In this document: piece after piece, positions 8,413-15,736 of the stretch
Layout of the letters: each line of letters begins with the position of its first letter
How positions within the stretch are numbered: the stretch's first letter is position 1
Assembly: GCA_028711065.1 (NCBI GenBank)
Contig: JAQTSY010000008.1
Coordinates: forward strand, 1 to 43,605
Direction of reading: 5' to 3'
DNA length: 43,605 bases
Origin: Minisyncoccota bacterium
GTDB lineage: Bacteria; Patescibacteriota; Minisyncoccia; Phycocordibacterales; JAQTLZ01
The notes under the pieces: model-generated
Databases searched by the model: none
What the model saw: only the letters and a program-made list of their open reading frames with translations
Told to the model about the DNA's origin: nothing
Program-made: the position numbers and the translations under genes

Positions 8413-8868
8413 ATGCTGAAAGATAAAAAATCATTTTTTGAAAGACTTACCGGCGCGGTGAAAGTAGATGATACGCAGAGAGGAGTTCAAGACGAAACAG
8501 ATAACGAAAAGGGTGAATGGATGGAAGAAGAGGCGGAAGAAGGCCAGCTCGCGGTAGACGTGCACCAAACTCCTGAAGAAATCGTCATAAAAACAATGGT
8601 GGCGGGAGTACGACCCGAAGATTTGGATGTAAATATCACTCGCGACATGGTGACTATCAAAGGCAAACGAGAAGGTGAAAGAGGCATTTCAGAAGAGAAT
8701 TATTTTTCAAAAGAGCTGTATTGGGGTTCTTTTTCCCGCACAATCCTCCTTCCGCAAGAAGTAGAGCCTGAAGAATCCGAAGCGATAGAAAAGCACGGCC
8801 TTCTCATCATCAAATTGCCGAAAATAAACAAGGGAAAGCAGACGAAGCTCAAGGTGAAGACGATTTAG
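8413..8868 (+). CDS. Hsp20/alpha-crystallin family small heat shock protein
   Basis: VDVHQTPEEIVIKTMVAGVRPEDLDVNITRDMVTIKGKREGE...IIKLPK. Confidence 0.9.
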   Translation: MLKDKKSFFERLTGAVKVDDTQRGVQDETDNEKGEWMEEEAEEGQLAVDVHQTPEEIVIKTMVAGVRPEDLDVNITRDMVTIKGKREGERGISEENYFSKELYWGSFSRTILLPQEVEPEESEAIEKHGLLIIKLPKINKGKQTKLKVKTI

Positions 8869-8978
8869 TGGGGTGAAAATGATTCCAAAGAAAGCTTGGC
8901 AAAATTGTCCAAGCTTGTTATTGTTTGCCTAGCGTGTACCAAAAGAAGAGTTTTCGTCTCATTGAAAAGGAGTTCGCC

Positions 8979-9458
8979 ATGAATGTCGAGACTTTGTACC
9001 CGCCAATCATGGTGGGAACAGTTTGCAGAAGCTTCGAAGAAGCGATCAAGCAGGGTGGGTACAGTTGGGTCAATCCAGATATTACGGCAGACAAAGTTGG
9101 CCAAGTCTGCATGATCCGCAGGGAAATTCACGTCGTGCCACCCGACCCCGATCTCTGGGCTCGCGAAGGATGGCAGCTCTGTCGAAACGGTGTCTGGCCA
9201 CTCCTGGATCTCATGGTTCTGTTCGAAACGGATCCTTTCCTAAAGGAACTCTGCGGTTTTGATATTGTGGCTGCAGAGCCAGAGAATCCAGCATCAATCT
9301 TCGGTGGTCACTCGGGCGCGCCGAGCCATATCTGTGTCCGTCAATGCGACGGATCGCCAGAGTTCAAGCGCCGTCTTGATTTCACCCATGTGCGGAAGGG
9401 ATGGAAGGGCTGGGATTCCAGATGGCGAGTGCTCGTGGAGAAAATTCCCAAACAATAG
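8979..9458 (+). CDS. hypothetical protein
   Basis: AAAAGGAG SD just upstream of ATG 8979; followed by strong terminator. Confidence 0.6.
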   Translation: MNVETLYPPIMVGTVCRSFEEAIKQGGYSWVNPDITADKVGQVCMIRREIHVVPPDPDLWAREGWQLCRNGVWPLLDLMVLFETDPFLKELCGFDIVAAEPENPASIFGGHSGAPSHICVRQCDGSPEFKRRLDFTHVRKGWKGWDSRWRVLVEKIPKQ

Positions 9459-9466
9459 AGAACAGT

Positions 9467-9507
9467 CGGACCCTGAATGCCTTACGGCAAACAGGGTCCG
9501 TTTTTTT
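9467..9507 (+). terminator. Rho-independent terminator
   Basis: CGGACCCTG...CAGGGTCCG followed by T7. Confidence 0.9.
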
Positions 9508-9540
9508 GTGCTTGGGGCCGGGGTCGAACCGGCGACCCTT
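9507..9540 (-). repeat. exact 34-nt copy of the tRNA-Phe 3' end
   Basis: tgtgcttggggccggggtcgaaccggcgaccctt identical to 9700-9733. Confidence 0.97.
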
Positions 9541-9668
9541 GTCAAAAGTATTTTTTCACTAAAAAATCTTTCGACCCTGTCTCGCGCCGTCGCGCTCCGA
9601 CCTTGCGCTTGGGTCCCATCCCAAGCTCACTCTTCAGGGGGAACTCCTTACAGGAGCTGTACACCTTT
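9541..9668 (-). repeat. tRNA-associated structured element (type B) downstream of tRNA-Phe
   Basis: Z hairpin 9541-9576, Y hairpin 9579-9601, X hairpin 9602-9630, 25-nt box 9644-9668 identical to 2764-2788. Confidence 0.8.
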
Positions 9669-9701
9669 TGGATATTTATAAGTTTTGGCTAATACTACCT
9701 G

Positions 9702-9774
9702 TGCTTGGGGCCGGGGTCGAACCGGCGACCCTTCCCTCTTCAGGGGAATGCTCTGCCAACTGAGCTACCCAAGC
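9702..9774 (-). tRNA. tRNA-Phe (GAA)
   Basis: GCTTGGGTAGCTCAGTTGGCAGAGC...TTCCCCTGAAGAGGGAA...GGTTCGACCCCGGCCCCAAGCA. Confidence 0.93.
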
Positions 9775-9835
9775 ATGTTTACATCTTAACAGACTTCGAT
9801 AGCCAAAACTTAAAATATCTCAAAAGATCTTGCGC

Positions 9836-9947
9836 CTTGGGTCACAGATATTCGCATGCTAGCGAATTCCGCGACCCCGTCTCGCACCGTCGTGCTCCGA
9901 CCGTGAGGTCGGGTCCCAACCCGACCTCACCCCATCCCAAGGCTCAC
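9836..9947 (-). repeat. tRNA-associated structured element (type B) upstream of tRNA-Phe, with nested X hairpin
   Basis: Z 9840-9876, Y 9879-9901, X 9899-9930; outer GCCTTGGG...CCCAAGGC pair encloses the element. Confidence 0.75.
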
Positions 9948-10031
9948 TCCACCAACCCCACTTACCTCGGCGTATTCACAAATAGAAAAACAGCTTCTAG
10001 CTTATACGAAAAGGAGGAAAAAATCTACTCA

Positions 10032-10277
10032 TCACCTACCAAGCCCACTAAACGAATTGAGGGTACTGCTTGCTTTTGAATACAGAGAAATGACCTGATT
10101 GATATACGGCTGGAGATAATAAAAGGAACCAAAAGTTATTCCGAGAATTATTACCCAATAGACAACACGAGTCGCGGTCCCCCACTTCGCTCGCCGATTC
10201 ATTTTTTGAAGCAGGCTGTTATTTTCCTGCGAAAGTGCGAGATTTTTCTCGAGGAGAGTTTTTATTTCTGGATCCAT
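10032..10277 (-). CDS. small membrane protein with coiled-coil N-terminus
   Basis: 81 aa, single TM, CPR-type small protein. Confidence 0.7.
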   Translation of the reverse strand: MDPEIKTLLEKNLALSQENNSLLQKMNRRAKWGTATRVVYWVIILGITFGSFYYLQPYINQVISLYSKASSTLNSFSGLGR

Positions 10278-10312
10278 AGATGGTATTGTAACAACATTTC
10301 TGCAAAAAATAA

Positions 10313-10342
10313 AATCTGTTCAGGTACGAACCTGAACAGAAA
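10313..10342 (-). terminator. putative terminator hairpin
   Basis: CTGTTCAGGTTCGTACCTGAACAG followed on the minus strand by a T-rich tract. Confidence 0.6.
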
Positions 10343-10373
10343 TCTGATGTGCCCGCCCACGGCTCCCAGCAAT

Positions 10374-10925
10374 CTAAACCGCCGGAGAAAGTACCGTTTG
10401 GGGCTTGAACCTGCCACGCACACCCCGCGGCTCGCGAGCGCGTTTGGTTGCGATGGCGTCGCTCAAGACAATGATCTTGACCTGTTTCAACTTGGCTACG
10501 AAGTGAACAATGCTCGACGAACGCGCAATGCCTTGAGGCATCTTGAGACACCATTTCCCAATCGCCACTCCGAGTGCCACAAAGCGTTTGGCCAAATCTA
10601 AATCCGTCAAAACCTCGCCCTTTTTAAAGGCTGTGGAAAGACGATCGGCCAACCGGAGCGATGTGAAGCGGTTCCAGACGGTCAGAAGCGTCACGCACTG
10701 AAGCCTGCGCACGCCTCCAAACAACCGGCAGACGACATTGCGGAAACGGCAATCGAACTTAAACCTGCAAGCTGTAACCTCCGGCTTCACCATCAGAATG
10801 TCTGTACCGAAAGCAACAGGAATCGCACCCGGCACGAGGCCAGTATCGACATTTTCCAACAGCATGCTCCGAACGACATCCACTGTTCGTGGATGAACGT
10901 CCTTGGTAAGAATTCTCTTTGGCAT
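10374..10925 (-). CDS. hypothetical protein
   Basis: 183-aa ORF, GAGGGGAGAA SD upstream of ATG, terminator-like hairpin downstream. Confidence 0.55.
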   Translation of the reverse strand: MPKRILTKDVHPRTVDVVRSMLLENVDTGLVPGAIPVAFGTDILMVKPEVTACRFKFDCRFRNVVCRLFGGVRRLQCVTLLTVWNRFTSLRLADRLSTAFKKGEVLTDLDLAKRFVALGVAIGKWCLKMPQGIARSSSIVHFVAKLKQVKIIVLSDAIATKRAREPRGVRGRFKPQTVLSPAV

Positions 10926-11103
10926 CGCACTTCTCCCCTCTGTGTCTTACAAAAATCTGTCCACTGCCCCAATGGCAAGTGCAACAGCGTTATGGCACAT
11001 CTTGCCACAACAACCCCCACAATCATCCTCACAGTAAAAAACAAGCTGGTCAAAACTTACTTATTTAAAAAATTGGTCACAAATAATTTAGGCCAGAGTA
11101 TCG

Positions 11104-11235
11104 GTCGCTACTCGACCAGTGCCCCGATTGGTTCGCCATTAGGCGTAGCTCAATCGGGCTTCAGTTCCTGACACAAGTGCTATTCAAAGCACTTGTTCTG
11201 GGGGCACAAAAATGCTCCGCTTTTTGTGCCCCCAG
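11104..11235 (-). repeat. tRNA-associated structured element (type A) downstream of, and pairing with, tRNA-Arg
   Basis: Core 11117-11162; 13-nt hairpin 11104-11116; T-arm complement 11160-11170; 15-bp perfect inverted repeat with the tRNA 3' end 11198-11235. Confidence 0.78.
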
Positions 11236-11298
11236 CAGGAATTGAACCTACATCTAACCCTTAGGACGGGCTTGTTCGATCCGTTGAACTATGGGGGC
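11227..11298 (-). tRNA. tRNA-Arg (CCU)
   Basis: GCCCCCATAGTTCAACGG...AGCCCGTCCTAAGGGTT...GGTTCAATTCCTGCTGGGGGCA. Confidence 0.9.
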
Positions 11299-11306
11299 TT
11301 ATTAAA

Positions 11307-11485
11307 CTAGTGCGGGATGGGAATCGGTCAGGAGTAATTTGTTCACCGTCGTGAACAAATTCTCACGACCCTAGCTCGCAGTTTTTGCTACTACAAAAAC
11401 ATAGCTTCGCTTTTTCGATTACCCTCGAAAGGTGTTTCAACACCTTACTCATCCCGCACGAAAAAGCCTATTCGGCTTTTTCTAG
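11307..11485 (-). repeat. tRNA-associated structured element downstream of tRNA-Gly with tRNA tail copy
   Basis: ctagtgcgggatggg at 11307-11321 and 11482-11496; T-arm complement 11413-11424; Z hairpin 11326-11370; acceptor hairpin 11450-11494. Confidence 0.8.
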
Positions 11486-11556
11486 TGCGGGATGGGGTAA
11501 TCGAAACCCCGCCTCAACCTTGGGAAGGTCGCGTTCTACCACTAAACCAATCCCGC
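11486..11556 (-). tRNA. tRNA-Gly (CCC)
   Basis: GCGGGATTGGTTTAGTGGTAGAACGCGACCTTCCCAAGGTTGAG...TTTCGATTACCCCATCCCGCA. Confidence 0.92.
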
Positions 11557-11559
11557 ATT

Positions 11560-11940
11560 TCAACGTGTAATCCATGCCCACAATCGCGCCCACCAGCTAT
11601 CCCCGGAATCATCTGTAATTGTAGGCTCTGATGCCTGACTATCTACAATAACCGCCATCTGCTCACCCACTTTCGCAACGCGAAATTTCTGCCGTATTTC
11701 TTCTTCTACCCCGCTTGATGAGGAAAGTTTTTTGATTTCACTACTTAGGTAATCGTTTCTTTTGTTCAAATCATCGAGCTGTCTTTCCGTAAGCTCTAAA
11801 TTTTGCTTGCTTTCCTCTGCCTTTTTATATACCCCCCATGTGGCTCTCGCCACAAAAAAAACCGCCAGACAGAGTATAAAAAGAGTGGTTTTTGAATACA
11901 AAATCCTTCGGAATTTTCTTTTTTCCTCAAGCGGAAGCAT
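11560..11940 (-). CDS. FtsB/DivIC-family septum formation initiator
   Basis: N-terminal TM followed by coiled coil; VEEEIRQKFRVAKVGEQMAVIV. Confidence 0.82.
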   Translation of the reverse strand: MLPLEEKRKFRRILYSKTTLFILCLAVFFVARATWGVYKKAEESKQNLELTERQLDDLNKRNDYLSSEIKKLSSSSGVEEEIRQKFRVAKVGEQMAVIVDSQASEPTITDDSGDSWWARLWAWITR

Positions 11941-12081
11941 GGATTTTTACAAGAAACATTATATACTATACCCCAGGAGATAGTTATAGACCATCCCTAA
12001 TCTTTTTTTAGAACTGTTTGTAAAAACTGAATCTACAGATATAATACATATCAATTATCTCACGGGGTAAATACTAAATTT

Positions 12082-12192
12082 ATGCTTTTGCACAAAAAAC
12101 ACCGAAAAGTAATCATGACCATTTGGTCAGTTTTAGGACTCCTTGTTATCGTAAGTATGGTGGCACTCTACTCTCTGCCATTCTTCCGCTAG
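12082..12192 (+). CDS. 36-aa single-TM small protein (MLLHKKHRKVIMTIWSVLGLLVIVSMVALYSLPFFR)
   Basis: ORF read directly; basic N-terminus then hydrophobic helix; below ORF-track cut-off. Confidence 0.55.
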   Translation: MLLHKKHRKVIMTIWSVLGLLVIVSMVALYSLPFFR

Positions 12193-12195
12193 TCT

Positions 12196-13983
12196 TTACT
12201 TCATCATCTTGAGGAACACCTCGTGTGAAATATCCACGCTTCCGCGGGCTTTCATTTTCTTTTTTCCTTTCTTTTGCTTTTCTCGGAGCTTCATCTTTCG
12301 AGTAATGTCTCCGCCATACATATGCTGTGTCACATCTTTTTTCATTCCTGAAAGGGTGCGCGAGGCGATAATTCTTCCCATCGCTTTGCCTTGAATTTTC
12401 AACGTAAACATTTGTCTTGGAAGAATCGAGGAGAGTTTTTCAACAGATTTTTCCGCTTCTTCTTCGACACGCCTGTGAGACACAACACGAGTAAAAGCAA
12501 TGACGGGCTCATCCGCAACCAAAATATCAAGCCGGGTGACATCCGCATCTCGGTAGCCCTCAATTTCATACGAAAGCGAAGCATATCCGGAAGAAACGCT
12601 TTTTACTTCATCAAAAAAGTTTCGCATAAGCTCGCGAAGGGGCATTTTTACCCCGATCGAGCTTCGTCCTTCTCCGAACGTCTCGGTATCCCCAACTTCA
12701 GCTTCATGTTCAAAAAGAATCTGCATCAAAGGTCCCAAATATTCCGAAGGAGTAATAATGCGAAGATTCACCCACGGCTCGCGCACCTTTATTACATTCC
12801 CATCATCAGGAAAAAATGACGGGGAATAAATCATTTCAGTCTTTCCATTTTTGAGTGTTACCTCATAGGTAATCGAAGGAAGCGTCACCACAAGTTCAAG
12901 CTGAAACTCTCGTCGAAGCCTCTCCGTAATTATTTCCAAGTGGAGCATCCCAAGAAATCCGCACCGAAATCCGCGTCCAAGCGAGCCTGAAGATTCCTCT
13001 TCATGGGAGAAGGAAGAATCAGAAAGTCGAAGCCGAGAAAGCGCCTGGCGAAGCTGGTCAAAATCATCTTGGCTTTCTGGATAAATAGACGCCCAAACGA
13101 CTGGTTTCGGAGTGAAATACCCAGGTAAAGCCGGTAAAGGCCTCTTTTCAAGTGCTATAGTGTCTCCCACAGAGGCGATGCCCGGCTTCTTGATTCCGGT
13201 CACTATATAGCCAATTTCGCCTGCAGAAAGCGATTCTCGAGGTTCCTCTTCAGGACTGAATATTCCTACTTCCAGAGCGATGAATCGCTCATTCGCAGCA
13301 CGGAAAATAAGCGAAGATTGCTTCGAAACACTTCCGTCCATAACACGAACATAAACAATAACTCCGCGATGATTATCGTATTGAAAATCAAAAACGAGAG
13401 CGCGACAGTTATCACCAGAAAATTCCTCTTTTGGCGGGGGAATTCTCTTCACGATTTCAGAAAGTAAATTTTCTGTCCCCTGCCCCGTTCGTCCAGAAAC
13501 TTCAATCACCGTATCTTCAGAAACTCCAAGAAGTGTTGCTAATTCTTTCTTTACTTCAGGAATCCTTGCGAGCGGAGAATCTACTTTTGTAATAACAGGA
13601 ATGATCGTAAGTCCTGATTCTCGTGCCATAGAAAGCGTGGTCAAAGTCTGCGCCTGAACGCCTTGAGTGGAATCGACGAGAAGAAGCGAACCTTCTACGG
13701 CCTTAAGAGCGCGAGAAACTTCATACGAAAAATCAATATGCCCCGGGGTATCAATGAGATTTAAAATATATTTTTCTCCGCCAAGCGAATATTCCATCCG
13801 CACTGGTTGCATCTTGATGGTAATTCCCCGCTCGCGTTCAAGTTCCATAGAATCAAGCACCTGATCCTGCATTTTGCGCTTTTCTATCGTCCCCGTGATC
13901 TCCAAAAGCCGGTCGGCAAGGGTCGATTTACCGTGGTCAATGTGGGCGATAATTGAGAAATTTCGTATGTGTTTGAGATCCAT
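12196..13983 (-). CDS. lepA: elongation factor 4 (LepA)
   Basis: MDLKHIRNFSIIAHIDHGKSTLADRLLE; LepA C-terminal domain; ORF can extend to 14043. Confidence 0.96.
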   Translation of the reverse strand: MDLKHIRNFSIIAHIDHGKSTLADRLLEITGTIEKRKMQDQVLDSMELERERGITIKMQPVRMEYSLGGEKYILNLIDTPGHIDFSYEVSRALKAVEGSLLLVDSTQGVQAQTLTTLSMARESGLTIIPVITKVDSPLARIPEVKKELATLLGVSEDTVIEVSGRTGQGTENLLSEIVKRIPPPKEEFSGDNCRALVFDFQYDNHRGVIVYVRVMDGSVSKQSSLIFRAANERFIALEVGIFSPEEEPRESLSAGEIGYIVTGIKKPGIASVGDTIALEKRPLPALPGYFTPKPVVWASIYPESQDDFDQLRQALSRLRLSDSSFSHEEESSGSLGRGFRCGFLGMLHLEIITERLRREFQLELVVTLPSITYEVTLKNGKTEMIYSPSFFPDDGNVIKVREPWVNLRIITPSEYLGPLMQILFEHEAEVGDTETFGEGRSSIGVKMPLRELMRNFFDEVKSVSSGYASLSYEIEGYRDADVTRLDILVADEPVIAFTRVVSHRRVEEEAEKSVEKLSSILPRQMFTLKIQGKAMGRIIASRTLSGMKKDVTQHMYGGDITRKMKLREKQKKGKKKMKARGSVDISHEVFLKMMK

Positions 13984-14023
13984 TCCGTGAATACTAGCAG
14001 AAAATCGAGAATTTTCCAGCTTT

Positions 14024-15700
14024 TTAAACAGATGTCTCTTCAATCACAATCTCTTTTGTCTTCCAGAATTTACGATGGAGCGTGTCCCAAACCTCCTGAA
14101 GCTCGATGCTCCCAAGAAGTTTGAGCACAACGACACAGACAACAAGGCCGATAATTCCAGCGAGAAATCCTTGAAGAAAAACCCCTGAAAGGGTGTTTAA
14201 AGAGAAAAAATTGCTGAATATGTTGAGACAAAAATAGGATACTGCACCCATAAGGACTGAAGCGGAAAGGCTTTGGAAAAGAGTTTGAAAAACGGGCTTT
14301 GTAAATGCGGGAAAATCAAATTGGAAATCGATCCAGTGGATAATCATATTAATGGTAATACCGATCGAGAATGCAAGCGGTAAAACAAGGACAGATGTCC
14401 CGGAGAGCCCGTCAACACGAAGCAAAACTTCAATAAAATGCTTCGCAAGCGATTCGTGGAGGAAAAATTGCGAGAGAAGATAGCCAAAAAATACAACGCT
14501 GCCTGCGCTTAGAAAATTAATAATGAGGGGCTTTATTGTCTTCCCACGAGCGTAATATGAGCGGACGAAAAGAAGCATAAGGCTTTGGGAGATGGTGGAG
14601 AATGCAAAAAGAGCAAGAGAAGCTGCGGTGAGACGAGTATCGTTCCAATCAAAACGTCCAGTGCCCAAAATGACGCGGACGATCTGTGCGCGAAGCACGA
14701 TAAACAAAACAGCAACAGGAATAGACCAGAAAATAATGTGCTTCGCAGAGGTTATCATCTGATCAAGAAATTCGCTGTGATTCCCCGCAGAGAAGGATCG
14801 AGTAAGCGCGGGAAAAGCGGCAAGCGAGTAGGAGACGCCGATAATCGAGAGCGGAACGGATTGGAGGTTGAATGAGAAATTAAAAATAGAAACCGAACCG
14901 GCAGACATAAACGACGCGAGAGAAATCAGGAAAAATTCTGCAATTTCATTCGAGGAAGCCGTGAGCGTTCGCGGAATTGAAAGGAGCGCCACCTCTTTAA
15001 TTGATTGAAAATGGACCCGAAGCGAGAGTCTCGGAAATAATTTATGCTCGATGAGAAATGGAATCTGAATTGCCATATGAAGAAATGCGCCGGCGACCAC
15101 ACCGTATGAGAGTCCAAGAAGCCCAAACATGGGGTAGAGAAAAATGACCCCGAGAATAATGCCAATGTTGTAAAAAAGCGGGCTTATGGCATAAAGGAAA
15201 AACCTTTTGTGGACTTGAGTAATGCTCGCAAAGAAATTCGAAATACCGAGAAAGATCGGGGAAAGAAGCACAATACGAGTCATTGTAATAAGCTTCGCCG
15301 CATCGGCGCCACCGAAACTCGGGAAAAAAATGTGAATAAAATACGGAATAAGCGCAAAGGCGATAATGCTTACGGAAACAATAAAGATAAAGAAAGCCGA
15401 GAATACAGCATCTATAAATTTCTTCCCCTCCGCTTCCCCTCTTTGCATTCTTTCAACAAGAAAAGGAATAATAACGGAAATAGAGACTACCGACGCAACC
15501 GAAGCGAAAATGAAGTCGGGAATGCGAAAAGACACGTAGTAGAGATCGAGACTATGGCTTGCACCGAAGGAATAGGCGAAAAGCCTATCCCGAAAGAGCG
15601 CTAAGACTTGAGAGAGGAAGGCGAAAATCCCCAGAAGATATGCCGCCTGATGCAGGCCCGTAATTTCCCGATGAATAAATCGTAAGATATTCTTTACCAT
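14024..15700 (-). CDS. murJ: MurJ/MviN-family lipid II flippase
   Basis: Multi-TM protein with MviN N-terminal pattern LLGIFAFLSQVLALFRDRLFAYSFG. Confidence 0.9.
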   Translation of the reverse strand: MVKNILRFIHREITGLHQAAYLLGIFAFLSQVLALFRDRLFAYSFGASHSLDLYYVSFRIPDFIFASVASVVSISVIIPFLVERMQRGEAEGKKFIDAVFSAFFIFIVSVSIIAFALIPYFIHIFFPSFGGADAAKLITMTRIVLLSPIFLGISNFFASITQVHKRFFLYAISPLFYNIGIILGVIFLYPMFGLLGLSYGVVAGAFLHMAIQIPFLIEHKLFPRLSLRVHFQSIKEVALLSIPRTLTASSNEIAEFFLISLASFMSAGSVSIFNFSFNLQSVPLSIIGVSYSLAAFPALTRSFSAGNHSEFLDQMITSAKHIIFWSIPVAVLFIVLRAQIVRVILGTGRFDWNDTRLTAASLALFAFSTISQSLMLLFVRSYYARGKTIKPLIINFLSAGSVVFFGYLLSQFFLHESLAKHFIEVLLRVDGLSGTSVLVLPLAFSIGITINMIIHWIDFQFDFPAFTKPVFQTLFQSLSASVLMGAVSYFCLNIFSNFFSLNTLSGVFLQGFLAGIIGLVVCVVVLKLLGSIELQEVWDTLHRKFWKTKEIVIEETSV

Positions 15701-15736
15701 TCTTTCTTAAGGCCAGTTCGGACGAGCAGTAATAAA

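Noticed and set aside
9259-10079. Plus-strand ORFs 9259-9681, 9477-9692 and 9705-10079
   Set aside because: Overlap tRNA-Phe, its tail copy and the structured elements; translations such as PSQAHSSGGTPYRS are artefacts of those sequences.
11104-11140. Tail copy of tRNA-Arg after the 13-nt hairpin (CGATACTCTGGCC)
   Set aside because: Similarity to the tRNA-Arg 3' end is too weak to claim a duplication; only the core and complementary arm are supported there.
143-11556. Group I or group II introns in the tRNAs
   Set aside because: Each tRNA is intact before the element, the elements are only about 110-190 nt, and no P3-P7 core or domain V was recognised; a highly reduced derivative cannot be excluded.
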